Made by a program: the position numbers and the translations under genes
Origin: Bradyrhizobium algeriense
GTDB taxonomy: Bacteria > Pseudomonadota > Alphaproteobacteria > Rhizobiales > Xanthobacteraceae
Assembly (NCBI RefSeq): GCF_036924595.1
Contig: NZ_JAZHRV010000001.1
Location: 62,001 to 126,000 of the forward strand
DNA length: 64,000 bases
Direction of reading: 5' to 3'
The notes under the pieces: generated by a model
What the model saw: only the letters and a program-made list of their open reading frames with translations
Databases searched by the model: none
What the model was told of the DNA's origin: nothing
Shown: positions 40,980 to 52,074 of the stretch, piece after piece
Position numbering within the stretch: position 1 is the stretch's first letter
Layout of the letters: every line of letters begins with the position of its first letter

Positions 40980-42157
40980 TGGCGATGCTCGCGCCCCAGC
41001 CGGTCGAAACCACCACGCAGTCACCGCTCGGCGAAGTCGTGCCGCCGGTGCGCCACGCCTTCCAGCCTTCGCCGCTCAATCGTCGCCGCTGGCATAATTT
41101 CAAGGCAAACCGCCGCGGCTACTGGTCGTTCTGGGTATTTGCGGTCCTGTTCGTGGTCTCGCTGTTTGCAGAGTTGATCGCCAACGACCGGCCGTTCCTG
41201 ATCAAATATGACGGGCATCTCTACTGGCCCGCCTTCGTCACCTATTCCGAAACCACTTTCGGTGGCGACTTCGAGACCGCTGCCGACTATCGCGATCCCT
41301 ACTTGCAGAAGCAGATCGCGGAAAAGGGTGGCACCGTCATCTGGCCGCTGATTCGCTTTTCCTACCACACCCATAATCTCGACCTGCCGACGCCGGCGCC
41401 GTCGCCGCCGACCTGGATGCTCACCGAAGCGCAGTGCAAGGAGGTCGTGCAGAAAAAGGGCCTCAAGGGCTGCAGCGACCTCGAATACAACTGGCTCGGC
41501 ACCGACGACCAGGGCCGCGACGTCGTGGCGCGGCTGATCTATGGTTTTCGCATTTCGGTGCTGTTCGGCCTGACGCTGACGATTGTCTCCTCGATCATCG
41601 GCATCGCGGCCGGCGGCGTGCAGGGCTATTTCGGCGGCTGGATCGATCTGACCTTCCAGCGGCTGATCGAGGTCTGGACTGCCATTCCTTCGCTGTATCT
41701 GCTGCTGATTCTGTCCTCGGTGCTGGTGCCGGGCTTCTTTGTCCTGCTCGGCATCTTGCTGTTGTTCTCCTGGGTGTCCCTGGTCGGGCTGGTGCGCGCC
41801 GAGTTCCTGCGCGGACGAAATTTTGAATATATCCAGGCGGCGCGGGCGCTCGGCGTTTCAAATCCGGTGATCATGTTCCGTCACCTGTTGCCGAACGCGA
41901 TGGTCGCGACGATGACGTTCCTGCCCTTCATTGTGTCGTCCTCGGTGATGACGCTGACGGCGCTGGATTTTCTCGGCTTCGGCCTGCCGCCCGGTTCGCC
42001 GTCGCTCGGCGAATTGCTGTCGCAAGCAAAGGCAAACGTGCAGGCGCCCTGGCTCGGTTTCACCGGCTTCTTCTCGGTCGCAATCATGCTGTCGCTTTTG
42101 ATCTTCATCGGCGAAGCCGCGCGCGACGCCTTCGATCCGCGCAAGACGTTCAGGTAG
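40979..42157 (+). CDS. yejE: Yej-type ABC transporter permease YejE
   Basis: 392-residue inner-membrane partner of YejB. Long N-terminus and large periplasmic domain (about 50-170, RFSYHTHNLDLPTPAPSPPTWML) typical for YejE, then GTDDQGRDVVARLIYGFRISVLFGL and the coupling loop YIQAARALGVSNPVIMFRHLLPNAM. Ends RDAFDPRKTFR as in other family members. Confidence 0.93.
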   Translation: MAMLAPQPVETTTQSPLGEVVPPVRHAFQPSPLNRRRWHNFKANRRGYWSFWVFAVLFVVSLFAELIANDRPFLIKYDGHLYWPAFVTYSETTFGGDFETAADYRDPYLQKQIAEKGGTVIWPLIRFSYHTHNLDLPTPAPSPPTWMLTEAQCKEVVQKKGLKGCSDLEYNWLGTDDQGRDVVARLIYGFRISVLFGLTLTIVSSIIGIAAGGVQGYFGGWIDLTFQRLIEVWTAIPSLYLLLILSSVLVPGFFVLLGILLLFSWVSLVGLVRAEFLRGRNFEYIQAARALGVSNPVIMFRHLLPNAMVATMTFLPFIVSSSVMTLTALDFLGFGLPPGSPSLGELLSQAKANVQAPWLGFTGFFSVAIMLSLLIFIGEAARDAFDPRKTFR

Positions 42158-42168
42158 GGGCCACGGGC

Positions 42169-43782
42169 ATGGACGCTATCAATCAGCCCCTGCTCGATGT
42201 CCGCGACCTCTCGGTGGCGTTCGGCAACACGCTCGCGGTCGATCAGGTCTCGTTTTCCGTCAAGCGCGGCGAATGCGTGGCCCTCGTCGGCGAGTCCGGC
42301 TCCGGAAAGTCCGTCAGCGCATTGTCGATCCTGAAGCTGTTGCCGTATCCGGGCGCCTCGCATCCCTCTGGCAACATCCGCTTCCGCGGCCGCGAGCTAT
42401 TGACCGCGGCGGAAAGCGAGATGCGCGAGATCCGCGGCAACGACATCTCGATCATCTTTCAGGAGCCGATGACCTCGCTCAATCCGCTGCACACGATCGA
42501 GGCGCAGATTGGCGAGATTCTGCTCCTGCACAGCGGCATTAGCGGACAGACGGCGCGGGCGCGGACGCTGGAGCTCCTGACGCAGGTCGGCATTCCCGAT
42601 CCCGAAACCCGGCTGAAGAGCTATCCGCATCAACTGTCCGGCGGCCAGCGCCAGCGCGTCATGATCGCGATGGCGCTCGCCAACGAGCCGGACCTTTTGA
42701 TCGCGGACGAGCCCACCACCGCGCTCGATGTCACCGTGCAGGCCCAGATCCTGGCGCTGCTCGCCGAAATCAGGTCGCGGCTCGGCATGAGCATGCTGTT
42801 CATCACCCATGACCTCGGCATCGTCCGCCGCATCGCCGACGTCGTCTGCGTGATGAATTCGGGCAAGATCGTCGAGCAGGGACCGGTCGAAGAGGTCTTC
42901 ACCGCGCCGAAACATGCCTATACCCGCGCGCTGCTTGCGGCAGAGCCGAAGCCGGATCCGGCGCCGCCGCGGCCCAACGAGCCGGTGGTGATGTCGGCCG
43001 ACAATCTCAAGGTCTGGTTTCCGATCAAGCGCGGGCTGTTGCGCTCGACCGTCGGTCATATCAAGGCGGTGGATGGCGTCAGCATCGCGGTGCGCAAGGG
43101 CGAGACGCTCGGCGTTGTCGGCGAATCCGGCTCGGGCAAGACCACGCTGGGGCTGGCGCTGCTCCGGCTGATTTCCTCTGATGGCCCGATCGTGTTCCTC
43201 GGCAACAACATCCAGGGCCTGCGCTTCAAGGCTATGCTGCCGTTCCGCCGCGACATGCAGATCGTGTTTCAGGACCCGTTCGGCGCGCTGAGCCCGCGCA
43301 TGTCGGTCGGCGATATCGTCGCCGAGGGATTGAGCGTGCATCAGAAGTCGCTGTCGTATGAGGAGCGCGAGACGCGCGTCGTCAAGGCGCTGCGAGACGT
43401 CGGCCTCGATCCGGAAACGCGCTTCCGCTATCCGCATGAATTCTCCGGCGGCCAGCGCCAGCGTATCTCGATCGCGCGCGCGGTGGTGCTGGAGCCGAAT
43501 TTCGTCGTGCTGGACGAGCCGACCTCAGCGCTCGACATGCTGTTCCAGGCGCAGATGGTCGACCTGTTGCGCGAGTTGCAGCGCAAGCGCGACCTGACCT
43601 ACATGTTCATCTCGCACGATCTGCGCGTCGTGGCTTCGCTGGCGAGCCACCTGATCGTGATGCGCCACGGCAAGGTGGTGGAGGAGGGGCCCGCCGCGGA
43701 GCTCTTCAAGAACCCGAAGAGCGACTACACCCGCGCCCTGTTCGCCGCCGCGTTCCGGATCGAGGCCGTGCCGGAGGCGTAG
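42169..43782 (+). CDS. yejF: Yej-type ABC transporter double ATPase YejF
   Basis: 537-residue protein with two ABC cassettes: first Walker [16 protein letters not shown] (about 40), signature [15 protein letters not shown], Walker [15 protein letters not shown]; second Walker [16 protein letters not shown] (about 322), signature [15 protein letters not shown], Walker [14 protein letters not shown]. Both have intact switch His regions ([18 protein letters not shown]). Powers peptide import through YejB/YejE. Last gene of the operon. Confidence 0.95.
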   Translation: MDAINQPLLDVRDLSVAFGNTLAVDQVSFSVKRGECVALVGESGSGKSVSALSILKLLPYPGASHPSGNIRFRGRELLTAAESEMREIRGNDISIIFQEPMTSLNPLHTIEAQIGEILLLHSGISGQTARARTLELLTQVGIPDPETRLKSYPHQLSGGQRQRVMIAMALANEPDLLIADEPTTALDVTVQAQILALLAEIRSRLGMSMLFITHDLGIVRRIADVVCVMNSGKIVEQGPVEEVFTAPKHAYTRALLAAEPKPDPAPPRPNEPVVMSADNLKVWFPIKRGLLRSTVGHIKAVDGVSIAVRKGETLGVVGESGSGKTTLGLALLRLISSDGPIVFLGNNIQGLRFKAMLPFRRDMQIVFQDPFGALSPRMSVGDIVAEGLSVHQKSLSYEERETRVVKALRDVGLDPETRFRYPHEFSGGQRQRISIARAVVLEPNFVVLDEPTSALDMLFQAQMVDLLRELQRKRDLTYMFISHDLRVVASLASHLIVMRHGKVVEEGPAAELFKNPKSDYTRALFAAAFRIEAVPEA

Positions 43783-43840
43783 TAGAGGTCGTCATTCATA
43801 CGCCGCGGCTTCTCGGCTCAATCGCCAGTTCTCTGGAATA

Positions 43841-43870
43841 CCGTCATCACCTGCAGGCGGGTGATGACGG
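43841..43870. repeat. single REP-like hairpin between convergent genes
   Basis: CCGTCATCACC (43841-43851) and GGTGATGACGG (43860-43870) are exact inverted copies around an 8-base loop. Related to the GTCATC-ended repeats above. It separates yejF from the NlpC/P60 gene and may end both transcripts. Confidence 0.7.
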
Positions 43871-43882
43871 TGAAGCTTGCGG

Positions 43883-44725
43883 CTACAACCGCTTGATCGC
43901 CGTGACCTCGCTGCCGACCGCCTTGATCCGCGCAATTGCCTCTTGGGTGTTCTCGATCACGGTCGCCATGTGATGCGCGTTGGCGTGCACGATGGTGTCG
44001 GCGTCGCGGACGATGGCGACGTGGCCTTTCCAAAAAATCAGGTCGCCGCGTTGTAATCGCTTCGCCTCGGCTGCGTCGAGTGTTCGACCGAGCCCATCCT
44101 GCTGCATATCGCTGTCGCGCGGGCAGCCGGTGCCGGCGGCGTTCAGTGAAACCTGGATGAGGCCGGAGCAATCGATGCCGAGCGAGCTCTTGCCGCCCCA
44201 CAGATAGGGCGTGCCGACGAAACCTTCGGCGACCGCGACGAAATCCTTTTCCATCGCGTCGAGGCTGCCGACATGCCGTCGCGGCAGATACCAGCCTTCG
44301 TCCGTGACGGCGAACGCGCCGTCTTCACGGGCAACCGTTACGCGCGCACCCAAAGAAAGCGTCTCGACCGGCGGCAGCTTGATCGACGGGCCCGGGAACG
44401 CGAACGTCCGCAAAGCGGTGATCTTGTGCGTCGGCGCGGCCGCAGGCTTTGTCAGCGCCGCATCCGGAATCCAGCCGACATAGCCGTCGCTGTTCAGTTG
44501 CCCCCAGGCAAAGCCCTCGCCGTTGTGGTCGTAGATGGTGACGCGCTCGCCCTTCAGCGCTTGCGTCGACAGCATGGCATCCGCAGCAGGTCCCTCGCGC
44601 ATTGGCGCGATGGCATCGCGCACGCCAAATTCCTCGCCCACGACGAAGCGCGCGGCCTTCACCTTGCCTTCGAGATATTTCGCGGCGACTTCGGGCCGTG
44701 CCGGCGTCAGGCGCGGATCATCCAT
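43883..44725 (-). CDS. NlpC/P60-family cysteine endopeptidase with SH3-like region
   Basis: 280-residue peptidase of the family that cuts peptidoglycan stem peptides. SH3-like region about 60-140 (SDGYVGWIPDAAL), catalytic domain about 150-280 with Cys in GIDCSGLIQVSL (about 185), His in WKGHVAIV (about 238) and a third residue in HANAHHM. No signal peptide, so it acts in the cytoplasm or uses another route. Its start overlaps the stop of the M17 aminopeptidase by 8 bases. Next to a peptide importer this suggests breakdown of imported murein peptides. Confidence 0.88.
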   Translation of the reverse strand: MDDPRLTPARPEVAAKYLEGKVKAARFVVGEEFGVRDAIAPMREGPAADAMLSTQALKGERVTIYDHNGEGFAWGQLNSDGYVGWIPDAALTKPAAAPTHKITALRTFAFPGPSIKLPPVETLSLGARVTVAREDGAFAVTDEGWYLPRRHVGSLDAMEKDFVAVAEGFVGTPYLWGGKSSLGIDCSGLIQVSLNAAGTGCPRDSDMQQDGLGRTLDAAEAKRLQRGDLIFWKGHVAIVRDADTIVHANAHHMATVIENTQEAIARIKAVGSEVTAIKRL

Positions 44726-46100
44726 AGCGTTCGCTCAGCAGTTTGTAGATCGCGCGAGCGGCCTGGCATTCACCGCCTTCGGGACGCGCGGGTTTTGCCG
44801 AAGGCGTCCAGCCGTAGATATCGACATGCAGCCAGCTCTTTGCATCGGTGACGAAGCGCTGCAGGAACAGCGCGCAGGTGATCGAGCCGGCAAAGCCGCC
44901 GGACGGTGCGTTGTTGATGTCGGCCACTTTGGAATCGAGCCAGGAATCGTAAGGCGGCCACAGCGGCATTCGCCACAACGGATCGTTCTCCCCTTTTGCG
45001 TGGGCGGCAACGGCTTCGGCCAGTGTCTCATCATGGGTGTAAAAGGGCGGTAAATCCGGCCCCAACGCCACCCGCGCCGCTCCCGTCAGGGTGCCGAGGT
45101 CCACCAGTAGATCCGGCTTCTCTTCGTCCGCCAGCGCCAATGCATCCGCCAGCACCAGCCGTCCCTCGGCGTCGGTGTTGCCGATCTCCACCGTCGGTCC
45201 CTTGCGCGATTGGAAGATGTCGAGCGGGCGGAAGGCGTTGCCGGCCACCGCGTTCTCGACCGCGGGGATCAGCGCGCGTAGCCGGACCTTCAGCTTCGCA
45301 TCCATCACCATCTGCGCCAGCGCCAGCACGTTGGCGGCGCCGCCCATGTCCTTTTTCATGATCAACATGCCGCTCGACGGCTTCAGGTCGAGGCCGCCGG
45401 TGTCGAAACAGACGCCCTTGCCGACCAGCGTCACTTTGGGATGGGCGGGATCGCCCCAGCTCAGATCGATCAGGCGCGGGGCGCGCGTCGAGGCCATGCC
45501 GACGGCGTGGATCAGCGGAAAGTTCTGCTTCACGAGCTCATCGCCGATGATGCAGTTGAACGTGGCGCCGAATCGCGTCGCCAACGCTTGCGCCGCCTGC
45601 GCCAGTTCTTCCGGGCCCATATCGTTCGACGGCGTATTGATCAGGTCGCGCGCAAGTGCTGCCGCCTCCGCCATCCGCGCGATATCGGTGACATCGATGC
45701 CGTCGGGCGGCACCAGCCGGACGTCGGGCCGTTCCGCCTTGCGATAGCGGCCGAACCGATAGGTGCCGAGCGCAAAGGCCAGCGTCGCGAGCCGCACATC
45801 ATGCGGCGCATTGGCAAAGCGATAGACGCCCGGCGGCAGCAGGCCCGGCAGGGCGCCGGGCCTGAACAGATCGCGGGATTTGCTGCTCTCTTCCTCGATG
45901 CCGAAAACGACCTGTGCGATCTTCCCGTCGGGCGCGGGCAACGTCAGGCATTTGCCGGGCTTGGCGGTGAAGTCATTGGCCGCCGCAAACTGCCGGGCCT
46001 GCTCGGGAAGCTCCCTGGCGATCGCGGCCCAATTCGTTTTGGTGGCGAAAATGATCGGAATGGCAGCGGCGTCGGGCGCGGTCTCGAACGGGGATTGCAT
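44718..46100 (-). CDS. M17 (leucyl) aminopeptidase family protein
   Basis: 460-residue cytoplasmic metallo-aminopeptidase. The catalytic domain has VGKGVCFDTGGLDLKPSSGM (Lys and Asp ligands), MKKDMGGAANVLALAQ and the signature NTDAEGRLVLADALA. The N-terminal domain is shortened relative to PepA. Removes N-terminal residues from peptides with two divalent metals. It is transcribed with the overlapping NlpC/P60 gene. Confidence 0.92.
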   Translation of the reverse strand: MQSPFETAPDAAAIPIIFATKTNWAAIARELPEQARQFAAANDFTAKPGKCLTLPAPDGKIAQVVFGIEEESSKSRDLFRPGALPGLLPPGVYRFANAPHDVRLATLAFALGTYRFGRYRKAERPDVRLVPPDGIDVTDIARMAEAAALARDLINTPSNDMGPEELAQAAQALATRFGATFNCIIGDELVKQNFPLIHAVGMASTRAPRLIDLSWGDPAHPKVTLVGKGVCFDTGGLDLKPSSGMLIMKKDMGGAANVLALAQMVMDAKLKVRLRALIPAVENAVAGNAFRPLDIFQSRKGPTVEIGNTDAEGRLVLADALALADEEKPDLLVDLGTLTGAARVALGPDLPPFYTHDETLAEAVAAHAKGENDPLWRMPLWPPYDSWLDSKVADINNAPSGGFAGSITCALFLQRFVTDAKSWLHVDIYGWTPSAKPARPEGGECQAARAIYKLLSERYG

Positions 46101-46155
46101 GCGGGTCTCGCGGAAGGGGACGGGTGGGGTGGTGCCGATGGCATAGCACGGCCAA

Positions 46156-46170
46156 TTAACCGGTCGTTAG
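46156..46170. promoter_or_regulatory. CtrA-box-like motif upstream of tadD
   Basis: TTAA-CCGGTCG-TTAG, 7 of 8 fixed bases of the CtrA consensus, about 68 bases before the tadD start; a further GGTTAAC follows immediately. Same form as the motif before the tadE gene at 60614. Confidence 0.42.
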
Positions 46171-46237
46171 GGTTAACAGTCTATTGCTGGCTCGTTCGGC
46201 TCCATTCGTCAGCCATTTCCCCGTGAGTTGAAGTGCC

Positions 46238-47089
46238 ATGCGTCGACAGTCCAGCTATTCCCGGTCTCTTGCCGGGTCTCTCGCTCGGTTCCTCTCCTCC
46301 GCGGCCGTGACGGCGGTTCTCGCCGCAGGCCTTGGCGGCTGCCAGACCATGTCCGACATAACGGGGTCGCTGACCTCATCGTCATCGTCCTCCAAGGCGC
46401 AAGCCGCTCCCGACGATCCGCGCCGCGCGGTCGAGGTTTACGGCGAGCGATATCGCGCCAATCCCAAGGATGCCGAGGCGGCCTTGGGATACGGCCAGGC
46501 GCTCCGCGCCACCGGCCAGCGGGCCCAGGCCGCCGCCGTGCTCGAACAGGCCACCATCGCCAATTCCGGCAACAAGGCGCTGCTTGCCGCTTACGGTCGC
46601 GCGCTCGCCGATAACGGCAATTCGCAGGCGGCCTTCGACGTGCTCAGCCGCGCCCATTCACCCGCCAATCCCGACTGGCGCATTCTTTCAGTGCAGGGCA
46701 CCACGCTCGACAAGATGGGCAAGCACGAGGAGGCCCGCGGCTATTATGCGAGCGCGCTGAAGATCGTGCCGGAAGAGCCGTCGGTGCTGTCCAATCTCGG
46801 TCTCTCCTACATGCTGACGCGGGAATTGCCGAAAGCCGAGGAGACGCTGCGGCGCGCCCATTCCAATCCCCGCGCCGACGCAAGGGTGCGGCAGAACCTG
46901 GCGCTCGTGGTCGGCCTGCAGGGCCGCTTCGCGGAAGCCGAGACCATCGCCAAGGGCGACCTGCCGGCCGACGAGGCGACCGCCAACGTGGCCTATTTGC
47001 GGGAAATGCTGAGCCGCAAGGACAAGGACAATTCGCGTCCCGGCAACAAGGCGACTGTCCCGGTCGCAGCCCTCAACCGGCCCGACTGA
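46238..47089 (+). CDS. tadD: Tad pilus assembly lipoprotein with TPR repeats, TadD
   Basis: 283-residue outer-membrane-type lipoprotein: signal 1-34 and lipobox LGGC at Cys35. A Ser-rich linker (TSSSSSSK) precedes about four TPR units (from RRAVEVYGERYRANPKDAEAALGYGQAL to QNLALVVGLQGRFAEAETIA). TadD is a pilotin-like factor needed for secretin assembly. It lies on the plus strand, convergent with tadC, while the other tad genes read on the minus strand. Confidence 0.85.
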   Translation: MRRQSSYSRSLAGSLARFLSSAAVTAVLAAGLGGCQTMSDITGSLTSSSSSSKAQAAPDDPRRAVEVYGERYRANPKDAEAALGYGQALRATGQRAQAAAVLEQATIANSGNKALLAAYGRALADNGNSQAAFDVLSRAHSPANPDWRILSVQGTTLDKMGKHEEARGYYASALKIVPEEPSVLSNLGLSYMLTRELPKAEETLRRAHSNPRADARVRQNLALVVGLQGRFAEAETIAKGDLPADEATANVAYLREMLSRKDKDNSRPGNKATVPVAALNRPD

Positions 47090-47097
47090 TTATCGCA

Positions 47098-47180
47098 GTC
47101 GTCAACGCCCGCCAAGGCGGGGATCCAGTATTCCAGAGCTGTTCGTAATCGCGCCCGGCGGCGCGGCGTACCGCCACGCC
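47098..47180. repeat. decayed palindromic repeat between tadD and tadC
   Basis: CGTCAACGCCCGCCAAGGCGGGGATCCAGTATTCCAGAG repeats the left half of the 20825-20929 element (which has GGATCCAGTATTCCAGAG too) with mutations; the right half is recognisable only as GGCGCGGCGTACC. A degenerate family member. The rest of the gap to 47346 holds a near-exact 14-base tandem duplication (47216-47243) and no gene. Confidence 0.65.
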
Positions 47181-47346
47181 TTGTCCTCGCGTCGGCCAAA
47201 CTGCGGCACCCCAACACTTCTGCGTCAAGACTTCTGTGTCAAGATTTTGCCGTGGCCTTTCCGGCTTGCCGAAGTCCTGGCGAGGCAGCAAGCCCGCGCG
47301 ACGACGACGGTCGAAGGCGCGGCGTCCGCCGCGCCCGCTGTTCGCG

Positions 47347-48321
47347 TTACGGCATCATCTGGATCTTGATGTAGGTCGGTCCGAGAATGACGATGAACAG
47401 GCACGGCAGGAAGAACAGGATCATCGGCACGGTGAGCTTCGGCGGCAGCGCGGCCGCCTTCTTCTCGGCCTCGTTCATCCGCATGTCGCGGTTTTCCTGC
47501 GCCATCACGCGCAGGCTCTGGCCGAGCGGAGTGCCGTAGCGTTCCGACTGCATCAGCGCCAGGCAGACCGACTTCACGCCCTCAAGGCCGGTGCGCTTGG
47601 CCAGGTTCTCGTAAGCCACCTTGCGGTCTTGCAGGTAGGACAATTCGGCCGTGGTCAGCGAGAATTCCTCCGACAGCGCGATCGACTGCGATGTAATTTC
47701 GGTGGCGACCTTGCGGAAGGCGACTTCGACCGACATGCCGGACTCGATGCAGATCAGCAGCAGGTCGAGTGCGTCGGGAAAGGCGCGGCGGATCGAGAGC
47801 TGGCGCTTGCTGATGGCATTCTTCAGGAACAGCATCGGGGCCTGCAGCCCGAGATAGGCGGCGGCGACGCAGATGCCGAGCTTGACCGTCAGCGATTTGT
47901 CCATCTGCGTAATCACGAACACATAGAGGGCCGCGCCGATAAACAGTACGATCGGTGTCACCGCGCGGGCAAACAGGAACGTGACGTAGGGCGCGTGGCC
48001 GCGATAGCCGGCCATGATCAGCTTGTCGCGCGCGGCTTCCTGCGCCAGCCATTTGGTCAGGTTGAAATCTTCCACCACCTTGGAAACGAGTTGCTTCGGG
48101 GTTTGCCGCAGCGACACCTTTTCCGATTTGACGAGGCGCTCGCGCTCGCGCTGCCGGAGCCGTTCGCGCTCGCTGGCAACCGCCTTCATGCGCTTGGCGA
48201 GGCCTTCGCCGGCAAACAGCGGCATGATCAGCGTATAGGCGGTCGCGCTCGCCGCGATGGCGGCAAGCAGCATCGTCATGAACCGCGCGTCGTGCATCTT
48301 GGCGATCAGAAAATCAATCAT
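47347..48321 (-). CDS. tadC: Tad pilus inner-membrane platform protein TadC
   Basis: 324-residue polytopic protein of the T2SS-F/GspF class. Cytoplasmic GspF domain (about 160-285: RRAFPDALDLLLICIESGMSVEVAFRKV, GLEGVKSVCLALMQSERYGTPLGQSLRVMAQ) and membrane segments at the N-terminus and C-terminus. Forms the pilus platform with TadB. It lies 10 bases after the tadB stop. Confidence 0.92.
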   Translation of the reverse strand: MIDFLIAKMHDARFMTMLLAAIAASATAYTLIMPLFAGEGLAKRMKAVASERERLRQRERERLVKSEKVSLRQTPKQLVSKVVEDFNLTKWLAQEAARDKLIMAGYRGHAPYVTFLFARAVTPIVLFIGAALYVFVITQMDKSLTVKLGICVAAAYLGLQAPMLFLKNAISKRQLSIRRAFPDALDLLLICIESGMSVEVAFRKVATEITSQSIALSEEFSLTTAELSYLQDRKVAYENLAKRTGLEGVKSVCLALMQSERYGTPLGQSLRVMAQENRDMRMNEAEKKAAALPPKLTVPMILFFLPCLFIVILGPTYIKIQMMP

Positions 48322-48331
48322 GGCTGCACCG

Positions 48332-49309
48332 TCAGAAGTCGAAATTGATCATTTTTTGCATCACCAGGACGCCGATCGTCATCCAGACGACGCAGCACAC
48401 CAGCATGAGCTGACCGATTTGATGGGTCCAGAGCAGCGCGATGTAGTCGGGCGTCGACATCCAGACCAGCAGCATCACGATCGGCGGCAGCGAGCCGATG
48501 ATGCTCGCGGAGGCCTTGGCTTCCGTCGACATCGCCTTGATCTTCTCCCCCATCTTCTTGCGGTCGCGCAGCACCTTGGAGAGGTTGCCGAGCGCTTCCG
48601 ACAGGTTGCCGCCCGACTTCTGCTGGATCGCGACCACGATGCCGAAGAAGTTTGCCTCCGGTAGCGGCATCCGCTCATATAGCCGCGCGCAGGCCTCGCC
48701 GAGCGGCATGCCGATGGTCTGGGTTTCGATGATGGCGCTGAATTCGCTCCTGAGCGGCTCGGGTGAATCGGCTGCCACCACCTTGATCGATTCGAACAGC
48801 GGCAGACCGGCCTTGATGCCTCGCACGATGACGTCGACGGCGTCGGGCAGCGCCTTCAGGAACGCCTTCTCGCGGCGCTTCTTGAGAAAGCCCAGGACCC
48901 AGCGCGGCAGGCCGAGGCCGGTGCCGAAAGCCATCACGGCGGCGCCCAGCAGGCTGCCGCCGATCACAAAGGCGAGCACGAATCCGACCGCGCCGGAAAT
49001 GCCTGATACGATCCAGAATTTCTGGGGTGTCCAGGATCCCAAACCCGCCTGTGCTAGGCGGGTGGTGAGCGGGACGGACTTCTCCTTCTTGCGTCGCGCG
49101 TCGAGTTCCTTCAGCGATCCCTCGACCTGCTCACGGCGCGAACGCTGGGTTTTCTCGGCCTGACGCGCCGGAGCGTCGGAACGCGCGATCGAGGCGCGGC
49201 GAGATTCGGCCTTCCTCTGGCCCGACAGCGATGGATAGATGAATACCCAGGCCAGGCCGCCAATGGCGGTAGCGGCGAGAAACGCCAGTGCGAGCGTCTG
49301 TATGCTCAT
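48332..49309 (-). CDS. tadB: Tad pilus inner-membrane platform protein TadB
   Basis: 325-residue GspF-class platform protein. N-terminal membrane helix, basic coil (QRKAESRRASIARSDAPAR), two central helices, then ALPDAVDVIVRGIKAGLPLFESI and GMPLGEACARLYERMPLPEANFFGIVVAIQQKSGGNLSEAL. ATG at 49309 (MSIQTLALAF) is preceded by GAGGAG; longer frames read into cpaF. Partner of TadC. Confidence 0.92.
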   Translation of the reverse strand: MSIQTLALAFLAATAIGGLAWVFIYPSLSGQRKAESRRASIARSDAPARQAEKTQRSRREQVEGSLKELDARRKKEKSVPLTTRLAQAGLGSWTPQKFWIVSGISGAVGFVLAFVIGGSLLGAAVMAFGTGLGLPRWVLGFLKKRREKAFLKALPDAVDVIVRGIKAGLPLFESIKVVAADSPEPLRSEFSAIIETQTIGMPLGEACARLYERMPLPEANFFGIVVAIQQKSGGNLSEALGNLSKVLRDRKKMGEKIKAMSTEAKASASIIGSLPPIVMLLVWMSTPDYIALLWTHQIGQLMLVCCVVWMTIGVLVMQKMINFDF

Positions 49310-49316
49310 GGACTCC

Positions 49317-50780
<1,464 letters not shown>

Positions 50781-50802
50781 GATGGCACTCCACGCAGGCG
50801 AC

Positions 50803-52074
50803 CTACTTCTTGGCCCGCAACTTCTCGATCAAAGGTGACAGCAACGAACTCTTCGGCTTCTTGGTCTCGCCGCGGCCGGTGAGCCGCTGCGCGATCTGCA
50901 GGAACATCTCGGTGGTGCGATGGGTTGCGGAGATTTCCGCGATCATCTGGCCGTTGTTGGCGGCCGAACCGAAGATTTGCGGCTCGAACGGTATCGTGGC
51001 GATCGGGTGGTTTTCGATCGCCTTGGCGAACTCGGCGGCGGGGATCTCCGGACGCTTCGGGATGCCGACCTGATTGAGGCAATAGAGCGGGGCGCGATCG
51101 TTCGGCCGGGATGCCTTCAAGAGGTCGAAGATGTTCTTGGTGTTGCGCAGATTGGCGAGATCGGGCGCCGCGACGATCAGGATGTCGTCGGCTGCGATCA
51201 AGGCGCGCTTGGTCCATCCCGACCATTGATGGGGGACGTCGAGCACGATGCAGGGCATCGTGGTGCGAAGCGTATCGAAGATCGAATCGAACGCCTCCGC
51301 GCCGAAATCGTAGACCCGGTCGAGCGTTGCCGGCGCCGCCAGCAGGCTGAGGTGGTCGGTGCATTTCGACAGCAGGCGGTCGAGGAACGCGGTATCGACC
51401 CGGTCGGGCGAGAACACCGCATCCGCGATGCCCTGCGGCGGGTCCTGATTGTAGTCGAGGCCGGCGGTGCCGAAAGCGAGGTCGAGATCGGCGACCACGG
51501 AATCCAGCGCCAGATCGCGCGCGATCGCCCAGGCGACGTTGTGGGCGACGGTGGACGCGCCGACGCCGCCCTTGGCGCCGACGATGGCAATGATGCGGCC
51601 GACGGCCTTGGCTTCCGGCGACGAGAACAGGTTGCAGACCGAGCGCACGACGTCGATGGCGCTGACCGGGGCGATGACGTAGTCGCTGACGCCGCGGCGC
51701 ACCAGTTCGCGATAGAGCATGACGTCGTTGATGCGTCCGATCACGATCACGCGGGTTCCGGCGTCGCAGACGGTGGCGAGCTGGTCGAGGCCGAGGAGAA
51801 TGTCGTTGCGGTTTTCGGTTTCCAGGATGATGACGTTCGGGGTCGGGGCCGAGCGGTAGGCCTCGACCGCGGCGGCCATGCCGCCCATCTGAATCTTGAG
51901 GTGAGCCTTGCCGAGGCGGCGGTCTTCGCCCGCCGACTGCACGGCGGCCGCGGTTTCCACCGTCTCGCAGAAAGCCTGCACCGACACCCGCGGCGCCGGC
52001 GCGATGTGATCCTCGGTGGACGGCGCCGTGATTTCCGGCTGCTGTTCTGTATTCTGGCGCGAGTAAGTGATCAT
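50803..52074 (-). CDS. cpaE: Tad pilus localisation ATPase CpaE (TadZ)
   Basis: 423-residue ParA/MinD-like protein. N-terminal receiver-like domain (about 55-160) and ATPase domain with deviant Walker A VGAKGGVGASTVAHNVAW (about 170-187), then VVADLDLAFGTAGLDYNQDPPQGIAD. In relatives it places the pilus at the pole. The ATG at 52074 overlaps the cpaD stop (ATGA) and gives MITYSRQNTEQQ; longer starts read through cpaD. Confidence 0.92.
   Translation of the reverse strand: MITYSRQNTEQQPEITAPSTEDHIAPAPRVSVQAFCETVETAAAVQSAGEDRRLGKAHLKIQMGGMAAAVEAYRSAPTPNVIILETENRNDILLGLDQLATVCDAGTRVIVIGRINDVMLYRELVRRGVSDYVIAPVSAIDVVRSVCNLFSSPEAKAVGRIIAIVGAKGGVGASTVAHNVAWAIARDLALDSVVADLDLAFGTAGLDYNQDPPQGIADAVFSPDRVDTAFLDRLLSKCTDHLSLLAAPATLDRVYDFGAEAFDSIFDTLRTTMPCIVLDVPHQWSGWTKRALIAADDILIVAAPDLANLRNTKNIFDLLKASRPNDRAPLYCLNQVGIPKRPEIPAAEFAKAIENHPIATIPFEPQIFGSAANNGQMIAEISATHRTTEMFLQIAQRLTGRGETKKPKSSLLSPLIEKLRAKK

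Noticed and set aside
46142..46177. GGTTAAC after the tadD-upstream motif as a second full CtrA box
   Set aside because: Only a half-site; the second TTAA-like word is missing at the required spacing.
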